64,000 nucleotides of DNA, from positions 434,001-498,000 of the forward strand of contig CAZVPI010000001.1 in assembly GCA_964628035.1 (NCBI GenBank). The letters are read 5' to 3'. The notes beneath the pieces are model-generated. The model had not been told where the DNA came from, did not search any database, and was given only the letters and a program-made list of their open reading frames with translations. Below are positions 8,727 to 18,868 of the stretch, in pieces. The position numbers and the translations under genes are program-made. The DNA comes from UBA2199 sp964628035 (GTDB lineage Bacteria > Acidobacteriota > Aminicenantia > UBA2199). Positions within the stretch are counted from its first letter, which is position 1; each line of letters begins with the position of its first letter.

Positions 8727-8755
8727 TTGACACGCCCGGGGATTTGCGGCAAAAT
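8727..8755 (+). promoter_or_regulatory. Promoter of gltX
   Basis: Perfect TTGACA at 8727-8732, 17-base spacer, CAAAAT (4 of 6) at 8750-8755, then 7 bases to the gltX ATG. Geometry predicts a leaderless or nearly leaderless mRNA. Confidence 0.65.
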
Positions 8756-8762
8756 AGGCGAA

Positions 8763-10247
8763 ATGGCCGACTGGAAAGAAGGAATGCCTCCCGTGGTCCG
8801 CTTCGCCCCCTCGCCGACCGGCTACCTGCACGTAGGCGGCGCCCGCACCGCCCTCTTCAATTTCCTCTTCGCCCGCCACCACCGGGGCACGTTCATCCTG
8901 CGCATCGAGGACACCGACCAGAAGCGCTACCAGCCCGAGGCCCTGGCCGAGATCTTCGCCAGCCTGAGGTGGCTGGGCCTCGACTGGGACGAGGGCCCCG
9001 AGACCGGCGGCGGCCGCGGCCCCTATTTCCAGTCGCAGCGCACCGCCCTGTACCGCGAGCACGCCGGGCGGCTCCTGGCCGCCGGCAGCGCCTACCGCTG
9101 CTTCTGCAGCGAGGAGCGGCTGGCGGCGCTCCGCCGCGAGCAGGAACAGGCCAGGATGGCCCAGGGCTCCGGCTACGACCGCCGCTGCCGCTCTCTCGAC
9201 GCGGCGGAGGTCGAGCGGCTGCTTACGGCGGGAACGCCCCATGTCGTGCGCCTGAGGGTTCCGGACGGGCGTGTTGTCTCCTTCCACGACCTGATACGCG
9301 GCGACATCGCCTATGACAGCGCCGAGCTCGACGACCTGGTGCTGCTCAAGTCGGACGGTTTCCCCACCTACCACCTGGCCAACGTGGTCGACGACCACCT
9401 GATGGGCGTCAGCCACGTCCTGCGCGGCGACGAGTGGATCGCCTCCACGCCCAAGCACATCCTGATCTACGAGGCCAGCGGCTGGACTCCGCCGCTTTTC
9501 GCCCACATGCCGGTGATCTTGGCACCCGACGGCGGCAAGCTCTCCAAGCGCCGCGGCGCCGCCTCGGTCATGGACTACCAGCGCGCCGGCTTCCTGCCCG
9601 AGGCGCTGCGCAATTTCCTGGCCCTGCTGGGCTGGGCGCCGGGCGATGAACGGGAAATCATGACCTTGGATGAGCTGGTCGCCGCCTTCACCCTCGACCG
9701 CGTCCAGGCCAAGGCGGCCGTCTTCGACGAGACGAAGCTGGAGTGGATGAACGGCGTCTACCTGCAGAAGCGGACGGCCGCCGAGCTCCTGGGCGACGTG
9801 CTGCCCCTGTGGCGGGAGCACGGCGTTCCCGAGGCCGATCTCGCCGACCGGGAGCGCCTGGAGCGGATCGTCGACTTGTTCCGCGCACGCAGCAAAAAGA
9901 TCGGCGAAATCGCCGACCAGGCGGTCTATTTTTTCCGCGACCCCGTGGGCTACGAGGAGGGGGCGGCGAAGAAGCATTTCAAGCCCGAAGCGCTTCCCCT
10001 GCTCGACGCCCTGCTGGAGCGGCTCGCGGCCCAGGAACCGTTCAGCACCCCCGCGCTGGAGGCCCTCTTCCGCCGCCTGGCCGGGGAGCTGGGCGTTTCG
10101 GCCGGCAGGTTGATCCACCCCGCGCGGCTGGCGGTCAGCGGCGTCAGCTTCGGCCCCGGCCTGTTCGAGATGCTGGAGGCGCTGGGCCGGGAGGCCGTCC
10201 TGCGCCGGCTGCGGCGGGCGCGCGGGCACATCGCCTCGCGGGCCTGA
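8763..10247 (+). CDS. gltX: Glutamyl-tRNA synthetase
   Basis: The 494-residue enzyme charges tRNA(Glu) with glutamate. It has the class I HIGH-like motif in PSPTGYLHVGGARTALFNFL near residues 16-35 and the KMSKS-like KLSKRRGA near residue 260, both in the bacterial GluRS form rather than the archaeal GlnRS-like form. Whether it is discriminating or also charges tRNA(Gln) cannot be read from the sequence, but matters here because gatDE and glnS are both present. The ATG at 8763 is chosen for its position 7 bases after the -10 box; an internal Met 7 codons later is the only close alternative. glnS follows after 9 bases. Confidence 0.95.
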   Translation: MADWKEGMPPVVRFAPSPTGYLHVGGARTALFNFLFARHHRGTFILRIEDTDQKRYQPEALAEIFASLRWLGLDWDEGPETGGGRGPYFQSQRTALYREHAGRLLAAGSAYRCFCSEERLAALRREQEQARMAQGSGYDRRCRSLDAAEVERLLTAGTPHVVRLRVPDGRVVSFHDLIRGDIAYDSAELDDLVLLKSDGFPTYHLANVVDDHLMGVSHVLRGDEWIASTPKHILIYEASGWTPPLFAHMPVILAPDGGKLSKRRGAASVMDYQRAGFLPEALRNFLALLGWAPGDEREIMTLDELVAAFTLDRVQAKAAVFDETKLEWMNGVYLQKRTAAELLGDVLPLWREHGVPEADLADRERLERIVDLFRARSKKIGEIADQAVYFFRDPVGYEEGAAKKHFKPEALPLLDALLERLAAQEPFSTPALEALFRRLAGELGVSAGRLIHPARLAVSGVSFGPGLFEMLEALGREAVLRRLRRARGHIASRA

Positions 10248-10256
10248 GAGGAAACC

Positions 10257-11938
<1,682 letters not shown>

Positions 11939-11954
<16 letters not shown>

Positions 11955-11985
11955 GGCGGGTTCTCTCCGGAATTCCCCTCCCTGC
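11939..11985 (+). other. Stem-loop at the 3' end of glnS
   Basis: GCAGGGAGG (11939-11947) pairs perfectly with CCTCCCTGC (11977-11985) across a 29-base loop that contains the glnS stop codon. There is no U-tract, so it is at best a processing or stability element. Confidence 0.35.
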
Positions 11986-12049
11986 TTGGAACGGATGGAA
12001 GTCCAGGCGATGAGCCGTTCTCCAAAGGCGGCGTGTAGGAGGAATAGGC

Positions 12050-12427
12050 ATGGGAGACAGGCGTGGCGAAAAGATCGGCTGGGTGGGCGGCTGGCTGGGA
12101 GGCTATCTCTGGGTGCTGGTCCTGGCCGTGATGTTCCTGTTCCAGGGCAAGGGCAGGGAGGGGATGGTCGGCCTGGCCCTGGCCGGGCTGGGCGCTTTCT
12201 ACATCCATTCCTGCGCGCCCTGGAGAAATCCCGCCACTCCCTACTGGCGGCTGATGATCCGCCTCTACGCCGTCCTGCTGTCCGCTGCCGCCTGGGCCGT
12301 CTGGGCCTTCGGCGGCTGGCAGGGCAGCGGCCTCAATGCCTGGTTCCTCCTGCTGTTGCTTCCCGTGCTGTCGCCTTTCTTCACCCTGGGACGCCGGACA
12401 TGGGAGCGGATCGAGAAGAGAGAGTAG
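12050..12427 (+). CDS. Small four-helix membrane protein of unknown function
   Basis: The 125-residue product contains four hydrophobic segments (about residues 18-32, 40-52, 68-87 and 95-113) with short loops and a basic C-terminus, so it is an inner-membrane protein. A strong AGGAGGAA site lies 6 bases before the ATG, which supports expression. I recognise no family. It sits 95 bases behind glnS and may be read through from the gltX-glnS promoter. Confidence 0.7.
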   Translation: MGDRRGEKIGWVGGWLGGYLWVLVLAVMFLFQGKGREGMVGLALAGLGAFYIHSCAPWRNPATPYWRLMIRLYAVLLSAAAWAVWAFGGWQGSGLNAWFLLLLLPVLSPFFTLGRRTWERIEKRE

Positions 12428-12553
12428 CACGGAAGAAGCGTTAGTGAAGGCAAAAAAAAGATCTTTTTGTGGATCCCTTGATTCCGAAAGGCCCTGCAGG
12501 TTCATGGGCTCGGCTTGGTTGCGACTGCCACGATAACTTGCAAGGCAGGTTTC

Positions 12554-12582
12554 TTTACTTGGCGCCGTTCACTTGCTAAAAT
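12554..12582 (+). promoter_or_regulatory. Putative promoter of the rhomboid gene
   Basis: TTTACT (4 of 6), 17 bases, TAAAAT (5 of 6) preceded by TGC, an extended -10. Transcription would start near 12589, leaving a leader with the GGAGGAG ribosome site. Confidence 0.5.
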
Positions 12583-12615
12583 GTCTCTGCGCCAGGCAGG
12601 AGGAGACGAGGGCCG

Positions 12616-13389
12616 ATGTTCATCCCCTTGAAGGACTACAACCCGACCCGGCGCCCGGCCGTCGTTGTCGCCCTGATCATCCTGCTGAACGCCTGGGTCT
12701 TCCTGCACCAAAGCTATTTCTCGCGAAGCCACCTGGCAGAACCCCTGCGCGCCACGGGGCTTGAGCCGCTGGCCTGGCCGTCGAGCCTGGAGTACCACCT
12801 GGTCAGGGACGGGCTGGTGCCGGCCGAGCTGGCCCAGGGGCGAAGCTTGGAAGTCCCGGTCGGCCGCGACCGCGCCGGGCGCCTGGTCTCCTTCCAGCGC
12901 CGCTCCTCGCCGCCGCTCACCCTGCTGAAATCCCTCTTCATGCACGGCTCCTGGCTGCACCTGCTGGGCAACATGCTCTTCTTGTGGATCTTCGGCAACA
13001 ACATCGAGGACCGGCTGGGACGGACCCGGTTCGTCGCGTTCTACCTGCTGTGCGGCGTCGGCGCCAGCCTGGCCCATGTCGCCTTCAACCTGAATTCGCT
13101 GGTGCCGGTCATCGGCGCCAGCGGCGCCGTGTCGGGCGTGATGGGCGCCTACCTGGCACTCTATCCCGCGGCGCGCGTCCGCACCCTTTTCTTTTTTCTC
13201 TTCTTCGTCACCACGATGGACGTCCCGGCCGCGGTGTTCCTGGGCGTCTGGTTCCTGTTCCAGTTCCTTTCGGCCGGCGGCGGCTCGGGCATCGCCTGGC
13301 TGGCCCATGTCGGCGGCTTCATCCTGGGCTTCCTGCTGGTGGAGCTTTTTTCCGCAGGCCGGGGGACGGCGGTTGCCGCCGTCCCCTGA
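12616..13389 (+). CDS. Rhomboid-family intramembrane serine protease
   Basis: A 257-residue polytopic membrane protein. The catalytic Ser is S169 in GASG (167-170), followed by GVMGAYL, and the catalytic His is H231 in WLAHVGGFILGF. The oxyanion-side motif HGSWLHLLGNMLFLW (110-124) provides the usual His and Asn. Between TM1 (about 15-31) and TM2 is an unusually long loop of some 70 residues before the active-site core. Rhomboids cut transmembrane helices of client proteins. A ribosome site GGAGGAG precedes the start. RidA follows after 24 bases. Confidence 0.92.
   Translation: MFIPLKDYNPTRRPAVVVALIILLNAWVFLHQSYFSRSHLAEPLRATGLEPLAWPSSLEYHLVRDGLVPAELAQGRSLEVPVGRDRAGRLVSFQRRSSPPLTLLKSLFMHGSWLHLLGNMLFLWIFGNNIEDRLGRTRFVAFYLLCGVGASLAHVAFNLNSLVPVIGASGAVSGVMGAYLALYPAARVRTLFFFLFFVTTMDVPAAVFLGVWFLFQFLSAGGGSGIAWLAHVGGFILGFLLVELFSAGRGTAVAAVP
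13362..13386 (+). other. Perfect 11-bp hairpin over the rhomboid stop region
   Basis: GGGGACGGCGG, loop TTG, CCGCCGTCCCC spans the last codons of the rhomboid gene. No U-run follows, so it is terminator-like only in its stem. Confidence 0.45.
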
Positions 13390-13413
13390 GCCGATTTCCG
13401 CAAGGAGGATTCG

Positions 13414-13800
13414 ATGCAGAAGCAGGTCGTGCAATCCGATTCGGCGCCCAAGGCGCTGGGGCCCTACTCGCAGGCCGTCCGCTGGGGAAGCCTGCTTTTC
13501 CTCTCGGGGCAGGTCGGGATCGACCCGGCCACGGGCAAGCTGGTCGAGGGCGGGGTGGAAGCCCAGGCCCGCCAGGTCTTCCGCAACCTGGAGGCGGTGC
13601 TGGCCGCCGCGGGCATCAACTTGCGCCGCGTCCTGAAGACCACTGTCCTGCTCAAGGACATGGCCCATTTCCAGGCGGTGAACCGCGTCTATGCCGAGCT
13701 CGTGCCGCCGCCCTTTCCGGCCCGGGCCGCCTTTGCCGTCAAGGACCTGCCCCTGGGGGCCGAGGTCGAGATCGAGGCCATCGCGGCCATGATGGAATAG
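13414..13800 (+). CDS. ridA: RidA family enamine/imine deaminase
   Basis: The 128-residue protein is full length for RidA/YjgF/UK114. Motifs are ALGPYSQAV at residues 14-22, LFLSGQVGIDPATG, and the active-site Arg in PARAAFAVKDLPLGAEVEIE near the C-terminus. RidA trimers hydrolyse reactive 2-aminoacrylate and related imines made by PLP enzymes, protecting aminotransferases. AAGGAGG lies upstream of the ATG. It is flanked by the rhomboid and ABC ATPase genes, without an obvious functional link. Confidence 0.93.
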   Translation: MQKQVVQSDSAPKALGPYSQAVRWGSLLFLSGQVGIDPATGKLVEGGVEAQARQVFRNLEAVLAAAGINLRRVLKTTVLLKDMAHFQAVNRVYAELVPPPFPARAAFAVKDLPLGAEVEIEAIAAMME

Positions 13801-13828
13801 GCGCAGGCAGCGCCGCGCGCCCTGGAAC

Positions 13829-14569
13829 GTGCTGCGGGCTCAGGGCCTTTGGGTCGACGACCCCTGCCAGGGGCGGACCCTGCTCCATGGGGTCGACTGC
13901 CATCTGCAGCCTGGGAAGGTCGCGGTGCTGCTGGGGGCCAGCGGCGCCGGCAAGACCCTCCTGGCCCGCGCCCTATGCGGCATGCTGCCCGCCGGTTTGC
14001 GCCTGGGCCAAGGCGCGGTTTTCTTCCGCGGCCGCCGGATGGCCGCCAACGACTGGACGGGCGTGCGCGGCCGCCAGGTCTTCTATGCCCCGCAGAACGC
14101 GGCCGCCAGCTTCAATCCCGTCCTGCCCCTGGGGCGACAGGTCCGCGAATGCGCGGTCGCCTGCGGCGGCCCTGACCTGGAAACGCTCCTGGAACGGCTG
14201 GGAATTGCCGATCCCCGGCGCATCCTGCGCTCCTATCCCCACGAACTGAGCGGCGGCGAGTGCCAGCGCTGCCTGCTGGCCATGGCCCTGGCCAGCGGCG
14301 CCGGCACCCTGCTGCTCGACGAGCCCTTGGCCGAGATCGATCCCGACGCCCAGGACGATTTCATCCGCCAATTGCGGCAATGGCAGCTGCGCCGGGAACT
14401 GACCGTGCTTCTGGTTTCCCACCACCTGGGCTTCGTCCGCCGCGTCGCCGATGCCCTGCACGTCCTGGCCTCCGGGCGCATGGTCGCCTGCGGCGCCGAC
14501 GCCCGGTCGCTGGCCGCCTCGGGCCATGCCGACGCCATGGAGATCGCCCGCGCCCTGGAGGGGAAGTGA
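13829..14569 (+). CDS. ABC transporter ATPase, OppD/NikD type
   Basis: A 246-residue ATPase with Walker A GASGAGKT near residues 36-43, the signature LSGGECQR, Walker B TLLLDEP and the switch His in SHHLGFV. It resembles the first ATPase of dipeptide/nickel importers. The start is GTG at 13829; an in-frame stop at 13790 limits any extension, and only a weak ribosome site is visible. The 3' end overlaps the next ATPase gene by GTGA. No permease or binding protein gene is nearby, so the transported substrate cannot be inferred. Confidence 0.85.
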   Translation: MLRAQGLWVDDPCQGRTLLHGVDCHLQPGKVAVLLGASGAGKTLLARALCGMLPAGLRLGQGAVFFRGRRMAANDWTGVRGRQVFYAPQNAAASFNPVLPLGRQVRECAVACGGPDLETLLERLGIADPRRILRSYPHELSGGECQRCLLAMALASGAGTLLLDEPLAEIDPDAQDDFIRQLRQWQLRRELTVLLVSHHLGFVRRVADALHVLASGRMVACGADARSLAASGHADAMEIARALEGK

Positions 14570-15303
14570 CGCCGGCGCGCTTCGCCCTGCGCGGCGTCGG
14601 CAAGACCTTCCCTTGCCGCGGCGGCGGCAGGCTGACCGCCCTCGCCGGCGTCAGCCTCGACCTGCGGGAGGGCCAGGTCCTTGCCCTGACCGGGCCGTCG
14701 GGGGCGGGCAAGACGACGCTGGCCCGCATCCTCCTGCGCTTCGCCGAGGCCGAACGCGGCGAAGTCCTGTACCAGGGGCGGCCCCTGGCTCAGGCGCCGG
14801 CCAGCGAATTCCGCCGCGGCAACCAGATGGTCTTCCAGAATCCGCTGCAGGCGGTCAACCCGGTTTTCACCGTGGCCCGCATCATCGCCGAGCCGCTGCG
14901 CTCCCTGAAGGTCTGCGGCGCGGCGGCCGCCGGCGAGCGGATCGCGGCGGCCATGGACATGCTGGAGCTGCCGGCCGCGCTCGCCGCGCGCCTGCCCCGG
15001 GAACTCTCCGGGGGCGAACTGCAGCGCGTGGCGCTGGCCCGGGCCCTGGTCCTGGAGCCCGCGTTCCTGGTCCTTGACGAGCCGTTTTCGGCCCTCGACG
15101 ACCTGACGGCCGTGCGCATCGTGAGGCTGCTCAGGGGCATTCTGCGCCGCCAGCGCCTGGGCGCGCTTTTCATCAGCCACCACCCGGGGCACATTCGCGA
15201 GCTGGCCGACAGCCAGAGCGTAATGGAGAAGGGCGGGCTGGCCGCGGGCGATGAGCCTCGCCGGACGCTGACCTCAGCGGCCCGGGAGCTCCAGAAATTT
15301 TAA
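14566..15303 (+). CDS. ABC transporter ATPase, OppF/NikE type
   Basis: The 245-residue second ATPase of the pair has Walker A GPSGAGKTT, MVFQNPLQAVNPVF (typical of the OppF/NikE Q-loop), signature LSGGELQR and Walker B LVLDEP, ending in SHHPGHI. Its GTG start overlaps the upstream TGA as GTGA, so the two subunits are translationally coupled and should form a heterodimer. This family energises import of peptides or nickel through two permeases; those genes must lie elsewhere or the pair has been recruited to another membrane partner. Confidence 0.85.
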   Translation: MTPARFALRGVGKTFPCRGGGRLTALAGVSLDLREGQVLALTGPSGAGKTTLARILLRFAEAERGEVLYQGRPLAQAPASEFRRGNQMVFQNPLQAVNPVFTVARIIAEPLRSLKVCGAAAAGERIAAAMDMLELPAALAARLPRELSGGELQRVALARALVLEPAFLVLDEPFSALDDLTAVRIVRLLRGILRRQRLGALFISHHPGHIRELADSQSVMEKGGLAAGDEPRRTLTSAARELQKF

Positions 15304-15371
15304 TTTACATGGAGATTCTTTTCTTGGTCTGATATACAATGATCAGGGATTGTTTTCAAAGGAGGTGGACT

Positions 15372-16970
15372 ATGATAAAAAAGAAAACCCGCCTTTTGGG
15401 CGCCGTGCTGGTCTTCACTTTGCTGGCCCTTCCCGGTCTGGGCGCGGACAACAAGCGGGCGCCGGTCGGTCCCGATCCGGTGGCCACGATGATGGTCGGG
15501 GCCTACAGCATCGACTGGCTGCCCAAGGCCAGCGCCGAGGCCCTGCGCCTGAACGTCTCGGGCCCAGAGGGCTTTTACTGGACGAAGATCTTCCCCAAGG
15601 GTACGCGGCCGCAGTTCTCTGTCAGCGACATCAGCGGCCCGTGCCTCGACGGGCAGTACGTCTATGAGCTGACGGCCCTGCCCTTTGCCCAGACGCGCAG
15701 CCGCGGCGAGGGCGAACCGGAATCGGTCCAGCCCGCCCCGCCCGTCCTGAACCAGGTGGGCAGCTTCCGCGTGCAGGGCGGCTCCTTCCTGTCGATGAAC
15801 CTTAGCGAGGGTCCGGGACGGGCGCTGGACGTGGTCCATGCCGACGACGTGATCATCACCGGCAGCCAGTGCGTCGGCTTCGACTGCCTGACCGACGGCA
15901 CCGAGGACTTCGGCTACGACACCATCAAGTTGAAGGAGAACAACCTGCGGTTGTTCTTCGACGACACGTCGACATCGGTGGGCTTCCCGGCCAACGACTG
16001 GCGGATCACCGCCAACGATTCGGCCAGCGGCGGCGCCAACTACTTCGCCATCGAGGACGCCACCAACTCCAAGACGCCGTTCAAGATCGAGGCCAATGCC
16101 CCCACCAGCAGCCTGTATGTGGACGATAACGGCAATGTCGGCTTCGGGACCGCCACACCGGGTTTGGAATTGCATATCCTGGACGGCGACACGCCCTCCG
16201 TGCGCCTGGACCAGGACACCTCTGCGGGCTGGACGGCCCAGGTCTGGGACCTGTCCGGCAACGAAAGCAATTTTTTCATCCGCGACACCACCGGCAGCTC
16301 CAAGCTTCCCTTCCGCATCCAGCCCGGCACGCCGAGCAACACCCTCACCATGAGATCCAGCGGCTACGTGGGCATCGGCACCTGGTTGCCGGAAAGCAAC
16401 CTGGAGATCGAGACCACGGGCAGCAACAACGTGCTGGCCGTGCAACGGACCGACGGGGCGACGATGAAGCTGAGCGCCATGGGCGCCTCGGGGCAGATCG
16501 GCACGACGACGGCGCACGCGGTCAACTTCATGACCAACAACGTCAAGCGGCTGTCGATCGCGGCCAACTCGGGCTACGTGGGCATCGACCAGACGGTCCC
16601 CTCCTACCCGCTGCACATGGGGTCGGGGGCCTACTGCTCGGTGGGGGGGACGTGGACGAACGCCTCGAGCCTGGCCTTCAAGGACAACGTGCAGGGTCTT
16701 ACCCCCGGGGCGGCGCTGCGGGCGCTGGAGGAGCTGCGGCCGGTGACGTTCGTGTACAAGGCGGACCGGCGGGAGAAGCACGTGGGGTTCATCGCCGAGG
16801 AGGTGCCGGAGCTGGTGGCCAGCCGGGACCGCAAGGGTCTGAGCCCGATGGACATCGTGGCCGTGCTGACCAAGGTGGTGCAGGAGCAGCAGAAGACCAT
16901 CGCCGAGCAGCAAAAGGCGCTGCAGGATCTGGGACGCCGGCTGCAGAGCCTGGAGAACCGGGACAACTAG
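15372..16970 (+). CDS. Secreted fibre-like protein with C-terminal S74 intramolecular chaperone domain
   Basis: The 532-residue protein has a signal peptide (residues 1-25), repeats of the tail-fibre type (GNVGFGTATPGLELHI, GYVGIGTWLPESNLEI, GYVGIDQTVPSYPLHM) and a C-terminal peptidase S74 domain from about residue 425 with HVGFIAEEVPELV and a final coiled coil (about 500-528). In phage fibres this domain trimerises the shaft and cuts itself off at a Ser in an S-D-x-x-x-K motif; here the corresponding residues are SSLAFK (432-437), so the Asp is replaced by Ser by eye alignment. A strong AAAGGAGGT site fixes the start. No phage genes surround it. Confidence 0.82.
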   Translation: MIKKKTRLLGAVLVFTLLALPGLGADNKRAPVGPDPVATMMVGAYSIDWLPKASAEALRLNVSGPEGFYWTKIFPKGTRPQFSVSDISGPCLDGQYVYELTALPFAQTRSRGEGEPESVQPAPPVLNQVGSFRVQGGSFLSMNLSEGPGRALDVVHADDVIITGSQCVGFDCLTDGTEDFGYDTIKLKENNLRLFFDDTSTSVGFPANDWRITANDSASGGANYFAIEDATNSKTPFKIEANAPTSSLYVDDNGNVGFGTATPGLELHILDGDTPSVRLDQDTSAGWTAQVWDLSGNESNFFIRDTTGSSKLPFRIQPGTPSNTLTMRSSGYVGIGTWLPESNLEIETTGSNNVLAVQRTDGATMKLSAMGASGQIGTTTAHAVNFMTNNVKRLSIAANSGYVGIDQTVPSYPLHMGSGAYCSVGGTWTNASSLAFKDNVQGLTPGAALRALEELRPVTFVYKADRREKHVGFIAEEVPELVASRDRKGLSPMDIVAVLTKVVQEQQKTIAEQQKALQDLGRRLQSLENRDN

Positions 16971-17007
16971 GAGGATATTGAGAAGAGTGCCTTCGGCGGC
17001 AGCGGGC

Positions 17008-17036
17008 TTCCCAGCGCCGCGCTGATGCGCTATACT
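17008..17036 (+). promoter_or_regulatory. Putative promoter of the secretin gene
   Basis: TTCCCA (4 of 6), 17 bases, TATACT (5 of 6), then 8 bases to the ATG. A GGAG lies between, but would be upstream of the predicted transcription start. Confidence 0.55.
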
Positions 17037-17044
17037 GGAGCGCC

Positions 17045-18832
17045 ATGAAAGCCCATTTACGCCATGTTGGCCGCATCCGCCAGGCTCGGGGATCCGCCTT
17101 GGCGCCGGCCCTGTTGCTGGCTGCCCTTTTGCTGCTGCCCGGCTGCGCCGGCAGCCGGCGCGTGCGCCTGGCGGAGGACCTGCGTCAATCGGGCCGCTAC
17201 GAGCAGGCGCTGGAGCAGTATCTCAGGGAGCTCCGCTCCCATCCGGACCGGCTGATGCTCAAGCTGGAGATCGACAGGCTGCTTAAGGAGGGGGCCGCCC
17301 ACTTTCGCGCCCTGGCCGCCGCCGAGGCGGCGAAGGGCCATCCCGAGCCGGCCGCGCTCCTGTACCGCAAGGCGCTGGAGTTCGACCCCGGCGACGCGCG
17401 CACGCGCATCGCCCTGGCCGAGTTGCAGCCGCCCGGCCAGGCCCCGGAACCGGCGCCGGCGCAGGATGCCCCGGCGCCGCCCCCGCTGCCGGCGGCTTTC
17501 TCCGACCGCGAGCCCTTCGACATCGAGTTCCGCTCGCGCATCAGCCTGATGGAGGTCTTCCGCGTGATCGCCCGCAGCGCCAGGACCAACATCGTGTTCG
17601 ATCCCGATTTCAAGGACCTGCAGGTTGCGGTCACCCTCAAGCAGGTGTGCTTCGCCGAGGCGCTGGAGCGGCTGTGCCAGATGTTCGCCTGCCGCTACTA
17701 CCTATTGGGCGATCACAACGTCCTGGTGGCGGCCGACACCCCGGCCAGCCGGGAAAAGTACCAGGACCGGGTCCTGAAGACCCTCTATGTTTCCAACACC
17801 GATGCCGAGGAAGCCAAGCAGATCATCGATGCCGCCTTCAAGGCCTCGCGCCTGATCGCCAACAAGCCGGGCAATTCGCTGATCGTCGTCGACTCCCCGG
17901 AGAACGTGGCCATCGTGGAAAGGCTCGCCCGGGCCATCGACAAGCGCGGCGGCGAGGTCGAGATCGAGGCCGACATCCTGGAGGTCGACAGCAAGAAACT
18001 GCGCGAGTTCGGCAGCGGGCTCTCGTCCTGGTCCCTGGGGGCCTCGCTGGCGGGCAGCGACGAGGGGATCAGCCCCGACGCCCTGGGCCAGGTGGACCTC
18101 TCGGCCGACCTGCGCCTCGCCCTGCCCTCGGTGATGTGGAAATTCCTTTCCACCATAACCGATTCCAACATCCTGGCCCGGCCGCGCATCCGCGGGCTGG
18201 ACAAGGAGCGCATCGAGGTGCAGCTGGGCGAGAAGCGGCCCATCGCCACCACCACCTTCGTCCCGGTGGCCCAGGGCGGCGTCAACCAGCAGCCGATCAC
18301 CTCCTACAGCATGACCGACGTCGGCATCCAGCTGAACATCACCCCGACCATCCACCACAACGAGGAGGTCACGCTGGACCTGGAGTTCATCCTCACCTAC
18401 GTCATCGATCCCGGCGGGTCGTACCTGCCGCCGACCCTGGGCAACCGCCGCGTGAACACCAAGCTGCGGCTGCGCGACGGCGAGACCGGGATCATCGCCG
18501 GTCTGATGCGCGGCAGCTCGACCCGCAGCCGCAGCGGCATTCCCATCCTCAACCGCATCCCCCTGCTGCGGGACATCTTCTCCGCCAACAACCGCGTCAA
18601 CGAGCGCACCGATATCCTGCTGAGCATCACCCCGCGCATCCTGCGCGCACCCGACATCACCGCCGCCGACATCCGCGCCTGGCCGATCGGCACCGGCGGC
18701 AATCCCGGCCTCAGGCCGCCGGTTGCCGCCGCCCCTTCCGCCGCTCCCCCGGCCGCCGCCGGGAAGCCGAACCGCAAGAGGCAGAAAAAGGACGGCACGC
18801 CGCCCGCGCAGACAGGCGCGGAGAAAAAGTGA
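17045..18832 (+). CDS. GspD/PilQ-type secretin lipoprotein
   Basis: The 595-residue protein starts with a lipoprotein signal (LLPGCAG, Cys at residue 34), then a TPR-like helical region (about 40-130), a Pro-rich linker, an STN-like domain (about 160-230), a NolW-type N domain (about 245-300) and the secretin beta-domain, with VPVAQGG, TDVGIQLNITPTIH and the conserved GIPILNRIPLLRDIF near residue 510. Secretins form outer-membrane gated pores for type II secretion or type IV pili. No other secretion genes are adjacent, so its system is unknown. The extreme C-terminus is Pro/Ala/Lys-rich low complexity. Confidence 0.9.
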   Translation: MKAHLRHVGRIRQARGSALAPALLLAALLLLPGCAGSRRVRLAEDLRQSGRYEQALEQYLRELRSHPDRLMLKLEIDRLLKEGAAHFRALAAAEAAKGHPEPAALLYRKALEFDPGDARTRIALAELQPPGQAPEPAPAQDAPAPPPLPAAFSDREPFDIEFRSRISLMEVFRVIARSARTNIVFDPDFKDLQVAVTLKQVCFAEALERLCQMFACRYYLLGDHNVLVAADTPASREKYQDRVLKTLYVSNTDAEEAKQIIDAAFKASRLIANKPGNSLIVVDSPENVAIVERLARAIDKRGGEVEIEADILEVDSKKLREFGSGLSSWSLGASLAGSDEGISPDALGQVDLSADLRLALPSVMWKFLSTITDSNILARPRIRGLDKERIEVQLGEKRPIATTTFVPVAQGGVNQQPITSYSMTDVGIQLNITPTIHHNEEVTLDLEFILTYVIDPGGSYLPPTLGNRRVNTKLRLRDGETGIIAGLMRGSSTRSRSGIPILNRIPLLRDIFSANNRVNERTDILLSITPRILRAPDITAADIRAWPIGTGGNPGLRPPVAAAPSAAPPAAAGKPNRKRQKKDGTPPAQTGAEKK

Positions 18833-18866
18833 GCCGGGGAACGGCGGGCCGTTCGCCGGCCCCGGG
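18833..18866. terminator. Stem-loop between convergent genes
   Basis: GAACGG/CCGTTC (18839-18844, 18849-18854) inside CCGGGG/CCCCGG outer arms (18834-18839, 18860-18865). It sits between the secretin stop and the convergent TIM-barrel stop. On the plus strand CTTTCTT follows, only weakly U-rich, so terminator function is tentative. Confidence 0.45.
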
Positions 18867-18868
18867 CG

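Noticed and set aside
8635..8762. Hairpins before gltX considered as a T-box riboswitch.
   Set aside because: The promoter TTGACA-N17-CAAAAT lies downstream of them, so they are not in the mRNA leader, and no T-box sequence is present.
15372..16970. Prophage or tailocin remnant suggested by the fibre-like protein.
   Set aside because: No capsid, tail, lysis or integrase genes are present, and the protein has a signal peptide.
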